DNA from: Torreya grandis
Taxonomy: Eukaryota; Streptophyta; Pinopsida; Cupressales; Taxaceae
Length of the DNA stretch: 64,000 nt
NCBI GenBank assembly: GCA_037957365.1
Contig: JARHVA010000316.1
Span: forward strand, 5,222,001-5,286,000
Direction: 5' to 3'
Notes under the pieces: model-generated
Databases searched by the model: none
What the model was told of the DNA's origin: nothing
What the model saw: only the letters and a program-made list of their open reading frames with translations
Shown here: piece after piece, positions 33,586 to 47,590 of the stretch
Layout of the letters: each line of letters starts with the position of its first letter
Position numbering within the stretch: the stretch's first letter is position 1
Program-made: the position numbers and the translations under genes

Positions 33586-36500
33586 GGGTTGAGAAAGCTA
33601 ACACCATAACACACGTGATTTTTGCATGCTGGTTAATCTAAACTATTTTCCACATTTTAGTGGGTAGAAAACATAAATAACTTCTTATAATAAGAATATG
33701 TTTTTTAGATGAGGGGTAAAGCATTGAAATATAGTAGATAGATATCTTTAGAGAAGGTATATTTTTATCCATTAGGTGAATATGGGTAGATACATGATGA
33801 CAAAATAATGTCACATAGAGGAAATAGAGCATAAGAAGTTACTACACTAGTGGAGATATCTAGAGAAGGTATATTTTTATCCATTGAGTAAATATGACTA
33901 GAGGAAACGATGATAAAATAATGTCACATAGAGGAAATATATCATAAGAAGATACAATAGTGGTGTAGATCTCCAGAGAAGTTATATTTTTCTCCATTGA
34001 TAAATAGAGCACAAGAAGCTACAACATTTTGGGAATTGATGAGAGAGATACAAGAAAGCATGTGAATTTTTTATATTGGGGAATAAAGATGTGTAAATAA
34101 CATTTAAATAAAAATTACGAGATAATTTCAAGAATGATCTTAAATCTTTAAGTTGATGAGGATAATGTATTTGGATGTAGCATATTAGGTAGCCAATGCA
34201 TGAGAAAGATGAAGAACTTATTCTCCATAAATTATTGGTGTGTAGGGAGCAAGTAGAAAAGAAGAAATTTATAATGGATTCCACAAGGATAAAAAGGGTG
34301 ACTTGAATTCACCAAACACATAGGTACTAGAGTTGATGATGAAGATGGTCTCAAGAATACTTGCCTTAGATAAAATAGATCTAATCTAATGATAAAGATC
34401 TATAGATTTCAAGGAGAGAAAAGGAGGAAAGTTTTTTAAATACACCCTTGTAATTTCAAGTAAATATAATCCTAAATAATTATCTAATTGGGTTTTAGAC
34501 TTAGAATGTTCATTTTGAAGAAGATAACATTGTATATTCCAAGAAGATAGATGTTGCACATACTAAAATGTGTGGAAATGCAACATTATATTGGGGATAT
34601 TTACAAGAGAGGAGACTATAATGTAAAAATGGAAAAGTGTGGAGTTGGGAACATATAGTTTATAAATTGTTAAAGCAGATTATGCATTTCACAATATGTA
34701 CAAAGTGGTGGAAAAATATTCAAATGATGAATCTTAAGATAAAATAAGAGAAAACTACTTCAAAATTTTTTAAGAGGGTTAAGTTTGTGTGTGAGCATCC
34801 TTTGGGAGAAGATATGGGCCACATGCAACCCATAAGGAATATAAATATTCTTGAAGAAGAATGTGAAGGAATAAATTATGATAATAGAGTTGGGAGAAGA
34901 CGATAATATAATTTTATTTTTGATTAAGGATATGGGTAATGTTAAAACTTAGGTTTTATTTAAAATTACCTTGTTTACATGTTTTCAAGAAAAAAATCAA
35001 GAAAGGAGGAAAGTGTGTAAGATATTAAGATCCTAGACTTGAACAAATTCAAACATAGTACATGAGAGAGGGATAAAGACACATGCAATAAGGTTAATGA
35101 ATAAAAAAAGATCAAATATCCAATAAAGGTGATTATAATAATAGAGGAAAATAAAAATGGTGATAATACTTTGACAAAATAAAATGAATGAGAATAATTT
35201 ATCGATACAACACCCATGGGAAGAGAAAGAGATGAAATTATTCTACATCAAGAGATATTGGTAAAGAATGAAAATGTATAATGACAAGCTCATAAATTCT
35301 CAAGATATGGTTTTCCAAAGAGTATGTGGATGGTATTAGAAGAATAATTTCACCTAAATGACAATTAGACATAGGACAGAGAGAAGAGTATGGCTACATG
35401 TTATTCAAATATGGTGAGTAATTAAGAATATGTGGATTTTGATAACATAGATGATGAAGAGGACAAACTAAAGTCTCATAAATTTCATTGTTTACATGAG
35501 AAATTAAAGTAAAAATGTATTTTTATAAGGCATGCATACATTACCTAAGAAGATGAAAGCATTTAAAGATGAGATGAAAGAGTGAGAAATTAGTGTTTAG
35601 TTTTTTCCAAGAGGAAAAAATAAGTGTGTTGTAATAAAAGGAACAAAGAAAATTATTGATTTTAAAAAATAAATAATATGAGAGAAGAATAGTGTTAATT
35701 CATGAGCACATACAATATATTAAATAAGAATAATTATTCTTAAAGCAATTAGAGACTTCCTTGATTTACAAGGATAATGCAAATGAGTAGAGAACTCTTT
35801 AAAAAGATATGAAGAGTAAAAATGTTGTGCAAATTGTTATTAAAAAAATAAGGATGTAAATGTGGAAGGAGTTCACATACAAATTTGTGTTTAGATACAA
35901 AAAATCCTTCATAATGAGATGGAAGGAAGTAGTTATCTTATAACTTTGAATAATAGAAAATTTAGAGGAGAGAAGAAGGTTTTAAAATTATAATAGTATT
36001 TTCTACTTTTTTTCATAAAGAGGTCACATAAACTTCCAATCTCTCCATGAAATATTTTGAGTTTAGAAAATTGATTTTAATCTAACATATATGTTTTAGC
36101 TTATATATGCAAAGATGTAGTGAATACACATTTTTTTCAAAATTTTAAAAAATCATTAAGTATTTTATAAGACCTAGTTTTGAATATATATAGAAGTCCA
36201 CTTAGTAGAACACAATATTATTCTTTTAAGATATTTAAAAATCTATCGAAACTTTAAGTGGAGTTGGATAGATAAATATGATCCTAAGTCTACAAAAAGA
36301 TAGAAAAGAGAGTATCTTGGAAGAGGTGGATGGATTATACCTAAACAAGGGGTAAGAAAAAGAGGAAGACAATAGTCTATAGTCCAAACCATTTTTATCA
36401 AAACCAAATAAAACATAGAGAAAAGAGTCAAAGTTATCTAACATGATGGGAAGGCACACCATTGCCTAATATATAGGTCAAAATTATGGTTTTACTATTT

Positions 36501-36907
36501 ATATCCTTTTTCAAAACCATACTCACAAGATAATTTATCAGGGTTTTATCATATAGAAGCATCCGTGTCCACCAATATCTTTCATTACTTAAGATAATTT
36601 ATTTTTTCTAATAAATCAATTTTCACAATGTACCTCATTAGAGAAGGATTATTCAAATGTTCTCAAGTATATATTAATATATTTATACCTTTTATATGTT
36701 TCTCAAGCATGTGCAAGGTTATTAATATTAAACTTATAATAAATATTATATAAGTTTATTAAGATTATCTCAAGATATTTATTATTTATATTAGCTTCTA
36801 CTATGATTTATATACATTATTTAATCTTTCTAAATCTTAACCACACTTTGATCTTCAAAAATGAAGGTATACAAGTGGCTAAAGACATTCTTTATCCTAT
36901 ATAATTC
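33586..36907. other. Purine-rich sequence without a recognisable gene
   Basis: Long A/G-rich plus strand with many short repeats of AGAAG type. Open runs (for example 33982-34284 and 34975-35217, minus) have no family signature. A 114-base tandem repeat lies at 33741-34027. I see no terminal repeats. Confidence 0.4.
33741..34027. repeat. 114-base tandem repeat, about 2.5 copies
   Basis: Units start GATATC or GATCTC at 33741, 33855 and 33968, each with AGAGAAGGTATATTTTTATC-like starts, TGTCACATAGAGGAAAT inside, and CATAAGAAG near the end. The third unit has an internal deletion. Confidence 0.8.
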
Positions 36908-37170
<263 letters not shown>

Positions 37171-40100
37171 TCCATGTGGGCATCAATGTTTTTTTTATTT
37201 ACATTTTTTTTCATGTATTTAGCCATGTGGTCATCACGTGTTTAAAAATTTGTTGACCAAGGATCTATAGAGACTTGAGATCTTGCCACTTAGAAATAAT
37301 ACAATATCAGGGAGAGAAAAACTAGGGTGTTTGAAAAGCACTTAAAACTTATTTATTTATTGTAATCTCTCTTAGATGGAAATTTTTAGTTTGATTTCAA
37401 TACAACATTCTATTTGTGATTTTTTATCTGAGGGTAATGAACTTATAAATCTAAGTCCTCACCAAAATACTAAACAAGAATTTTTGTCAAGCCACTCGAA
37501 ATTTACTGATTTATCATAGCAAAAGAATCCATGATAGTAAAAAGGCAAGAAAATAAAAATAAATTTTTGTTTTTGATTAGTCTAAGAGAGTATTCAATAG
37601 ATTTTAGGACGAGAATTGATTAATGTTCTTCAAATCTTTTGTTACATTCAAGAAAGAATAAAACATTTGATAGATTTTAAGAGGAGAATCGATTAATGTT
37701 ATTCAAATTTAATATTACATTAAATATTTGAAGTGAAAATGTTGAGAATATCACACTTACCAAACACTATCCTAGGGTACACCCTTGTTTACTTGCTTAG
37801 TTTACGATTAATGAACACTTCTAGGTATCTTACTTCTTGTAAAAAAATATTATATGATTATATTGGTCCTGGAAGGAAAATAAAATTATTTTTATATTTA
37901 TATATTAATGATTCACACATTATAATATGATCATTTAAGTTCTTAAAGGACAACTTTAAGAATTGTGTTCTATATTAGGCTTATAGTTTGAGACACTATG
38001 TCTGTAACCTAAAATAGGTCTATTATTTATCAAAAGGACCATTACCCTTCTACAAATTGACTAAGTTTACTCAAGAGACAAATATCTTAGTTTTGTATAT
38101 CTTGAATCTCATAAATCTAAATTTTATATTCTATAAGGATCCTTTGGGTTTCAAAAATTAATGCTAAGAACAATTTAGTCCCTTAATCTTCAAGTTCTGC
38201 CTAGATGTCTGCAACTTTGGTAAATATGCAATTTTAACTCTATTTTCAGTTCAAAAAGGCTTATGAAATACTCAAGGTAAAAGAAATAATATTATTGAGT
38301 CTTTTAAAAGGATTAAAAAACCTATTATATCTCCAAATGACAAAAAACCTAATTGGGTCCTTAAAATTATTTTAGGACTATGTGTAGACCTTTTAGACAT
38401 TAAAGAATATGTTATTGTTATAATTTATTCTCAATATCCTATTTGAACACATTATTATCATGGATTAGTCAATTCAAAATTATCTAACAAAATCATGAAA
38501 ATGGTACAAATCTTATGTAAGTTTAAAACTTCAACTAGATCACCAAACTTCACTTTGTTTTAGTTCCACTACAATATTATGTATAGGATTATTTGGCCTT
38601 GTAAAAGAATTGTTTCTCTTGAAATGAATAAATGCCTTATTAAATAATTTATTAAAACATTATATACAATATAAGATGGTGTGAACCAATCTATATATTG
38701 GTTTCCTAGTCATTTGATCATAATATTAAATTTACTCTTTAGGCCTACACAAACCTAATCTAAGTCCTTCAAGGATATTGCCTCGAAATGATCACCAATG
38801 ACTTGAATAACCTAATAAACATGTTTTTAAATTAAAATACAATGTAAAAAATATTTTATAAGAATTTTTAACTCAAATTCCTAGACAAACACAATCAATT
38901 TTCACTTTATTAGTCCTTCATGATGGCAACTTATAGTTGCAATAGTACATAGTAAGTTATTTCTTGTTCTACAAGTCTTCTTGAAACCCACTAATTATTT
39001 GATTGTTTTATAAAAAAATTATAGTATCTAATAATTATTTTTCATGATTTTTTGAGTTCAAATCCAAGTTATGTGGTTTCATGTGCTTGGAACCCTGTTT
39101 TAGGTTATCTTAAGAATTATAGAGCCCGAGAGCTACAAAATGATTGTTCATATAGATTGAAGACTATTTCAAAGAATTAAAAATTTTAGTAGAGTCTTAA
39201 CCACCTAATTAAACCTTTAAAAATGTTAAAATATACTCATGAAACTTATTACACATGCTTGAAATGAGTTTAATGGACTGTGGATGCATATAAAATAGGG
39301 TATTAAGGGTTTCAATCACTTAGGCCTCAAGTAAAGTGTAAATTTAATTCCAATTGAAATGTGTCCTATTAAAATATATAATAAATAGATGAACACAATG
39401 GATTAAGATATCGTATACCTTTATTTATCAAGAAATCCATGTTTTCATATACACAGTCCTTTGTTTAAATTAGTAGATTGTCATGAAAACACTTCCTTGT
39501 GTCTTATCAATAAAAATTCATTTTGGAATTATTAGAAATATATGTAACAAGGATAAAACATGTTAATAAGTAGTTTTATTTTACAAAACATACTTGAAAC
39601 ACCAAATAGGCTTACTTTGTTGACCACTTTACATAGTATTATTTACAACACAAGCCTAGAGGACTTCTTTTCTCTTTGCTCTTCCACTCACTCTTCCTTT
39701 ATTTGAAATTATAATGTTTTGTTTATTTTATTTGAATCTAATAAAACTCATATCTATTTAATAATAGGTATTTATTTTGTCTTGGTCTTAAAATAGACCA
39801 TAAATCTGTCTCTTTACCCTGATCTCTAACTAACATACTTCTTTCAACATAGGATTACCTTCTAAGTGAGACTTGAAATATGATTTACATTTATAATAAG
39901 AGAAAAAACCTCCAAAACTTGTAACTAGACCTATTAGGGCCATTATAATTTATTCAAATACTTTACAAATGATCACTATCCTTACAAACCTTTAAAGTAG
40001 TTCAAAATTTCAAATTCTTCATTTTGGAGGGAAACTCTAAAACCTAATTAAATGAATTCTAAAGAAAATAGAAAGACTAAATAAAACTTATTATTGATTA

Positions 40101-40239
40101 ATAAAATACCCATAAGACTTTTTAGATCATGATCAAGTATAGATTGACATATTTACAATGTTGAGATAGTTCACATCCAGATACTCCTACATCATACTCC
40201 CCTAGTGGGAAAATATTTGAGCTCCTACACAAATGGAAT
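37171..40239. other. AT-rich sequence, no gene recognised
   Basis: No coding family, LTR edge or RNA gene could be supported on either strand. It has one 73-base tandem repeat at 37598-37743. Confidence 0.4.
37598..37743. repeat. 73-base tandem repeat, two copies
   Basis: TAGATTTTAGGACGAGAATT at 37598 recurs as TAGATTTTAAGAGGAGAATC at 37671, each followed by GATTAATGTT, TTCAAAT and a TTACATT block. Confidence 0.75.
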
Positions 40240-41529
40240 TTTTTATCCTTCTTCTTACTCTTCCAATTTATAATTTTTTTCTTTGTCTTAATATGATTTT
40301 TCCTTCCTTATTCTTTCTTGTTCAATTTTTCATGATGCATGAGTTGAAATGACTCAATTTTTTCTTCATCCTTGTTGAAGTCCAATGGTAAAGAATCTAT
40401 CTCCTTACCTTCATTATATTTTATTCCTTCACATACAAAAGTATAATCATATTCAGATGTAAAAATTTATGGTAGAATTCCCTCTCTAATTATTGTCATC
40501 ATTTTACTCTTTTCATCTTCACTTATTGGTATTAGTTCTTCCATTTTTATTTCATCATATTATTGGCATATAATATTTGACAACTCCAATTTAGCTTCTT
40601 TGATAGCTTCCTCATCTCATATGAGGTAAAATTATTCTAATCCCTACATGAAGTTTTTCATAAATTATCTCCTCTTATTAAATTTTTCTATCAAAACATG
40701 TTCTTGAATTTTGTTTTTAAAATGTGTCAATTTAGCCACCTTTCCCTGCTCAATATCAAATTCTAAAAGACTTCTATGGGTGATTCAAATTAATTTTTTA
40801 TTTACATTAGTCTATCCAATAGTTCAATTTTATCATTATAAAAACCATTTTAATATTCTTATAAATATGAATTTTCATCATCAAAAGAAATGATAGAGAT
40901 AAAAAATTGAGGCCATTGAGCCTCTTCAAGTGCTTTTTCTTCTTCACCAAAGGTCTCTCCTTCCTCTGGGTATTAGATTTATACTTATTCATGCTAAAAT
41001 ATCTTGTTCCCTTGATATTCTATACAAAAATGATGTTCATGCCTCTCTTTTTACACTAATATCATGTCTTCTTTGATATTTTTTGACTTTAATCCCTAAA
41101 AGTGGGTTTTTCCTTTATCCACATTTACACTTGCATACACACATAAAAAGAAATCAATATATTTAAAAATTTTAGGATTGATTTCATCTTTCTTATCCCT
41201 CTTAGGTTATTTTTTCTATCAACCTTAGTTGTCTTCTTAGCCGACTATCTTGTTGCAACCTTTTCTTCTTGTCACTGATTTATATGAGAGGCCATTGAAC
41301 TATTTTATTGATTCTTAAAAAGAGTCTTCTATTAAGTAATTTGATATTCAAAACATATTCATGCCTCATGATGCCACTTAATAATATTCTTTAGCTTGTC
41401 AAGTTGTTGATTATTCATCAATTCTTGCTCTAGGGCCGAAGTTACAATAATTTGGAGGGTTTTTAGTATAACTGAATATATAATTAATAAATTTGTTGAT
41501 GTTATTTTTGAAGGGGAAAATGAAGATGA
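40240..41529. other. Pyrimidine-rich sequence, no gene recognised
   Basis: T/C-rich on the plus strand, so lysine- and glutamate-rich on the minus strand (open runs 40807-40992 and 41359-41562). This resembles decayed coding sequence on the minus strand, but I cannot name it. Confidence 0.35.
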
Positions 41530-41659
41530 TAGGTCTAAGATAATAAATGATCTCTTCTTCAAGGAATTTTTTAAAATTTAAAGGCTATGAAAGAACATAA
41601 TTAGTAAGAAGGATAGTAGATATATGAGCTTGTTTTGGCAAGAGATCTCTCATTTGAAA
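41530..41659 (+). pseudogene. Gypsy integrase core scrap, plus strand
   Basis: Reads NDLFFKEFFKI, stop, RL, stop, KNIISKKDSRYMSLFWQE and SHLKGT. The order matches the block of gypsy integrases around the second catalytic Asp (the position before RDSRF-type residues), with Asp replaced by Lys. It ends exactly at the 6-base target repeat of the Tat-like element. The other end of this host element appears at 55277. Confidence 0.6.
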
Positions 41660-41664
41660 GGTAC

Positions 41665-43585
41665 ATGATCTAGATTATTGGAGCATTCCAATGTATTAAT
41701 TGACTTTGGTATGATGGAACTATTGTCACTCAGTATTTCACCCTTGTAGAGGTAGTTCAAGCCTACTCCAATTGAATGAAACAATGGGATTACCCCTAGA
41801 CCTATTGGCAGTCTATAATGGGGGTAAACTTCTAGTTGATAGGGATAGCTCCTTAGATTTATCTAGATTATCATTATAATAAGTATTTGGTGTATGAGAA
41901 GAGATAAGAAAATATCTAATTGTAAGGAAACTGAAATAAAGAGGTGATACACTATAAGTTTTTATCCAATGCTGTCCTATACTAGAAGTTAAAAGAGGTA
42001 CAACTACAATCTAGCCTATGCTTCAAAAGGGAGAACTTCTAACATAAGTATTTCAACTTAGATAATATGAAAGAATAGTAGATAAGGTTATAGCTTCAAA
42101 TGAATTATAAAACACTACTAAAAATTCAAAAAAATTAGCTAAAATACCACACTTCAAATTACTCCAAGTTACCTACAAGAAGACAATGTGCTCATACCTA
42201 GGTGCACACAAGTAGGACAAGATGCAAGGATTAGAAATTTTCCCACTAGCATCTATCAAAAACTAATTCCACACACTACAATATGAACTTTAAATATTAA
42301 ATTTATTTAAATTTATTTATTAATTCAAAGATGAGTAACATAAATAATAGGGCTTTACCTACCTTTCTTGTGGATGAATTACAATGTCAAATCTAAGCAT
42401 ACTTATAAAACTAATGAGAGAGAGAGAAATTTCATGCCAAGAATGGAATATTGGGGGTTAAAATAATGGATAAAATATGATTAGATTTAGAAGAGTTATA
42501 AATAGGAATTTTAAGTCTTTAACATGTGCTATTTGATCTCTATGTCTTTTGTAAACTACCTTCAAGTCATAAAAAGTCAATCTTTGAGGAGTTCATCAGC
42601 CTTCTTGAAAAATGATCCGATCCCTTGCAAGAAGCCTCTTCATCTGCATTGAAAATTCATGTATTTCCACTTAAAATTGTGGAGTGACACCTCACGAAGG
42701 TATATGTAATTAAAATAGAATTTCTTGAAAGTGGGAATTAGCTTAACTCATGAGGTAAAATATGTGATCTTGGGTAGTGAAGAGACCATCTGATTCTTGT
42801 TATATATATTGTAATTGACCAATATGAGCCTACCATATCCTATCACCACCTCTTTAGGGATACTAAATATATAATTGACACCTTGAAATGCTTCCCATTC
42901 TTCTTAAGAAGTCATTTCAACTTTGGTTATCTATCACTAGTTGGCAATTAGGCCTAGTTACATATTTTAGTTCATTGGAATGGCCATGAAAAATAATGTA
43001 ACCCTAGAACATGGATTAAGATAATTTTATTAGAACTAATAATCAATTTATCATATTAACAAGGCCTTAAATACATAATAACGTATTGTTATTTCTAAAC
43101 TAGTAACTAGGTATCTCATTTCTAGTACACCTCAAACCATCTTCTTTTTATAGACATGTAAGAACAATTTCATGATTAGAGGAAATGAGTTTATGAATTA
43201 AGGAGTTAGAAAAAATCTCATGGTACCTCATAAAATGAATTTTAAGCATTCATTCATGTCTATACCCCTAAAAATCATTAAAAATAGTAAAAGAGAGGGC
43301 ATTTAGTGTGTCCATATAGGGGATATCAACATCCAATTTCATGGTGAGGGGCATCTAAGAGCTATTGACAAGGTTTAAATGTTTCTATATTAACCCCCCC
43401 ACCTATTCTAGATGGATCAGATTCCCATGAAAAGTCTAGGATATGGTGTGAACATATAAAATTACTCCTTGGGTAGGATACTTAGTTATCTTAAACTCGA
43501 GAGAGGGCTAATTTAGGTTTTGGGTCTCAAAACTCAATATCATTGCTAAGAAAGATTTATACACCTTAAAATAAATATTACTCAT

Positions 43586-43633
<48 letters not shown>

Positions 43634-45638
43634 TTTGTAAATGATTACTACTCAAGTATGTGCATTTGGTGCATTGGTTAGGAGACTTGAGGTTATAGGC
43701 TTGTCATCTCCTTACTAGCCCTTAATGGCATTTGAGTTAAAAACTAAGATTTTGTGAAAATTAAGAGTGTATGAAGAATTTTTATATGTTTATATACTAC
43801 CTCAAGGGCCTTTTTTGGAGTTTGATATGCCTTTTTGTTTTTTAGGCTCAAACAGATCCCTTTGTCTCAAGATTATCCCTTATCAATGGAGTGAGCAAGG
43901 TCTGAGATAAAATAGTGAGTATGTTTACTACCTGTATGACATTAAGGTGACCATAAATGAATTTTTAAACTCATAACCATATTATGTATCAATTAATTTT
44001 TTTTAATTATGCCTATATAGGCCTCAAAATATCAATCTTTCTCATGATTGAACAATATAGACCAGTGGTCTACAACTAGGTGATTGTATCTTATGATGGC
44101 ATCCTTGGACCTATGTGATAGTCTCATATTAGAACCTTGAGGATTGTAGATTCTCATTATCGATTGTGTATATTCTTACACATTCTATATTTGAAAATCA
44201 GAACTTCTACATGGTTTATAATGTATAAGATCCACCTGAAACCTCCTAACTAAGGGTACAACTCTGAGTTTTCATTTAGTCAAATAGTGACACTTACTCC
44301 ATAAAATAAACACCCATTTCTTAGTGAATTTTCTTGTATACACACAATTTTCATTTATGTACTTGAGTATCTACAATGTCTTTCAATGGTTTTATCCCAT
44401 CTTCTACATGTATCATTCATAGGTGTCTTAAAAAGGGCTAGCTTTAGGTTGACTCTCCCCATGACCATTCAGTCATTAAGAAACCTATCATTATAGATAT
44501 TATTTAAACCTTATAGGGTTATGTGGATGTTTATTCAGGTTCTAAGATCATAATGAGTTTGACAATGATCATTAGTCACATAGATAACTACCATCCAATG
44601 AGATAAACCCATAAAATGAAGAAATATGGAGGTCTCATGCATTTGAATGCATCAAATGAGTTGATATGATCAAACTATAAGTAATATTATACTCTATTCA
44701 ATATCCTACAACACTTTCTATGCATAAATGACTTCATATTTACAATAAAACTAACTAAAAAATAAGGTGATGGGGTTCAAAGCTTTCTCTAAGTAGTTTA
44801 CCTTTTAAAGTTTGTTCATAAATAAAATGAACTTGAATCAAAGACCAATGACATTAACCATAATTACATTTAGTTCCCCATACTTGGTGAATATCTTAGG
44901 AGCTACCTCTCTATATAATGTATGGAACAAGTACTTAGACATGACCCTTACAAGGCTACCAAGGGACCTGATGAAGTAGAAAATGAGTATTTTTCCATTT
45001 TTGAACTTGTGAAACATCTCTAAATGTTTAAAAGGCCTAAGTAATGTGTATAATAATTTTTAATATCTTCACTCTTGAAGATTCTCGTACCAATGATTAG
45101 AGATACCCCTTTTAGCTCAGTTTCTCCTTCTTTGAGCATTGGACCTACAAGGTCTGACTAGCCTCTAACTTGATCTGACACAAGGAACATTAGTAAACCT
45201 ATTTTCATGATTTAAAATTACCATTTTTATGTATCATAATTAATATTCTTCTTTTAAATGATGTTAGAACCCTTAAGAAGTAGTTTCAAGTGTCTAGAAA
45301 GATAGTGAAACTAGACGACCTCATGAAGTGGACATTTCATTTAACCAAGACCCTACAAGACTTATATGGACTCTTGTTCAAATTTTATAAATTATCTAGG
45401 AAATAAAATTTTAAAATAACCCCATTATCCATAATGGAAACCTTAACATCCCCAACACCTTAATTTTTGCTAAGAAACCTTAATTTATTCAAGGTGACCA
45501 GAAAAGGGTTTAAACATATGATTTAGAAATGTAAGGGAATAGATAATATATGAGGAACAATAGAAAATTCTAGGAGAAGGGGAACATGGAAAAAAATTTG
45601 AGTCATAGAGGTCAAAATGATGTCATATTTTGATAACA
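41665..45638 (-). repeat. 3' LTR of the Tat-like element
   Basis: About 3.97 kb, collinear with 51201-55271 (for example 41740-41850 with 51300-51400, 43655-43720 with 53285-53350, 45480-45635 with 55123-55268). On the minus strand it starts TGTTATCAAAA. It contains a (TA)n tract not present in the other LTR. The outermost 45 bases are poorly conserved, so the low edge relies on the target repeat. Confidence 0.75.
43588..43631. repeat. (TA)n microsatellite in the 3' LTR
   Basis: About 21 TA units. The matching place in the 5' LTR (near 53232) has a run of A instead. Confidence 0.95.
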
Positions 45639-45990
45639 TTCTTGGTGACTTTTTGGGGAACCCTACCTACAAGGTTATGAGACTAGTTAGGAGATGTATT
45701 CATAGTAGATAAGACTTGAAACTAAATTAGATCAAGCTAAAATAAAAACTAAACACACCACACCACAGAAAACCAAGATAGAACCACACTATAATCAAGG
45801 CATTTAGGGAAAACTATATAACAAAGTCTCAAAGCAACACACCAAATAAGAAGGATATAACAAATGTGTATAAACACTTATTAAACACACACCACACACC
45901 TAATTATTTACATGAATAACATAATATCATTAGTATTATGGATTCAAATGGATCCCATTTATATGGATAACTAAATATTCCCCATCCATT
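45639..45990 (-). other. Region between integrase and 3' LTR of the Tat-like element
   Basis: About 350 bases between the integrase end and the LTR. A convincing polypurine tract is not visible beside the LTR edge. No open frame. Confidence 0.4.
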
Positions 45991-45999
45991 ATTACCAAT

Positions 46000-47110
46000 T
46001 AGAAGGAATTGTTTTGCATGCATTTGATGATGATGCATGGCCTACTCCATAAAGTGTTAAACTTGGTGTCTCTCCCTATATTTGATATATATTCATCCCA
46101 CTTCAGTACAATACCAACCTCTTGGAAAATTATTTAAATTAATTTATTATCAAAGGACTTATTCATTAGCACCTAATGATGCTCCATGGCTTTGTGAGCA
46201 TTGTCTCTAGTCCCTTGTAACTCCATCAAATATGTCAACCTCACATCTATTGGAGTGATTTCAAGAAATTACAATTGATGTGTTAGTTCTAACAGAGGTA
46301 ACTATTTAGATATGGATAGTCTAGCTTCCCTTCCATAAATGAAAATAGAAAGAGAGTTACCAATTTACCTTTTAAGTGTGATCCTATTAGCCCTTAGGGT
46401 TATCTTCAACTTAGTATTCCAAGCTCTTTAGTTTCTCTCCAAAGTCCTTTTAATGATCATGATCCAGTTATTATTAGTAGACTTAGCTAACCCATTACCT
46501 TGAGGGTAACAGTTGTATAATTTACTCATATATATACCATTACTATTTTCCCAAATCAATTATCTTAGCACCCATGAAAGTAAGTTCATTATCTGAAATG
46601 ATGGTAGAGGGAGTTTCAATCCTTGTATCAAGACCTTCGTAGAGCTCCAAAATAGAACTCTCCTTGGCCTCATTAAATGAAACTACATCAACCAATATTT
46701 TAAATTTATCAATTACTATAAATATCCACTTGTGGCCAATACTTGATGAAGGAATAATAATGCCAATAGAGTCAAGTCCCCATTACATGAAGGGTTAATC
46801 CACTTGAATGGGTCTCAATGGGAGAACTACAAGATTTTGTTTGCCTATAAATAAAGCACATTAAGGACACGTTTTTACCCAATCATAGCAATATTTTAAG
46901 AGGCTATGCCAATAGTAGCCTACCCTCATGATCTTTACAACTATGTTCCTTGGAGAGAAATGACCACCTACTGCTCCATTATGAAAATTTTAAAGTAATA
47001 AACCAAAGTAATCACTATCAATGCACCTCAATAATACACCATTTATATCTCTCCTAAAAATCACACCATCTACAAGATAATAAGGAATAATTTTCAATCT
47101 GAAATACCTT
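46000..47110 (-). pseudogene. Integrase remnant of the Tat-like element
   Basis: Zinc-binding H-H-C-C near 46985-46850 (GGHFSPRN, then TCP, CALFIGKQ). First catalytic Asp in LDSIGI near 46770. Second in SDNELTF (codon 46591-46593, minus). The third residue lies in GNGLAKSTN (codon 46482-46484), Lys instead of Glu, about 36 codons on with one frameshift between. The C-terminal end reads RPCIIIKC near 46030. Typical of the Tat/Ogre integrase, which inserts element DNA into the genome. Many stops. Confidence 0.75.
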
Positions 47111-47298
47111 CTTTTGGACTTTCTCAAGCCATTAGGACACTGACTAGTTTCGATGAATCTGATGATGTCATGTCCAAATTTGTAGATGTGTGAGATCAGA
47201 TGGTTGAGGGTAGTCTTGAGTCACCAAAAATTCATATTTTGGTTCATGTAAATATGAATCCAAGTCCTCATATAAATCTTTACCCCTTATTAACTTGG

Positions 47299-47590
47299 TC
47301 ACCTTAGTGTCAAATCATAATCCATGACATTTGTAGTCCACCTTGCCCTCTTTTCATTGAGGTCTTTACTCCAGAGGAGTTTCTTGGTGCTAGGATGAGA
47401 GATCATGAGGTGAATTTTTTTGTTTGAAACCATGTGTCTGAACTTATTTAAACCTCTTACAATATTAAGGAAATGTTTTTCCATAAATGTGTATTTGGAT
47501 TCATAATCCTCCATACCTTGAATAAGGAATGCAATAGGTTGTTCAACACCCTCATAATTATTTTGCATAAGCATACCTCAGATAGTGTAG
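47299..47590 (-). pseudogene. Gypsy RNase H remnant of the Tat-like element
   Basis: Open run with EQPIAFLIQGMEDYESKYTF, EKHFLNIVRGLNKFRH, then LMISHPSTKKLL and NEKRARW. These are the gypsy-type RNase H signatures of Tat/Athila-like elements. It directly follows RT on the minus strand. The D-A-S start of the domain lies just upstream in another frame. Confidence 0.8.
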
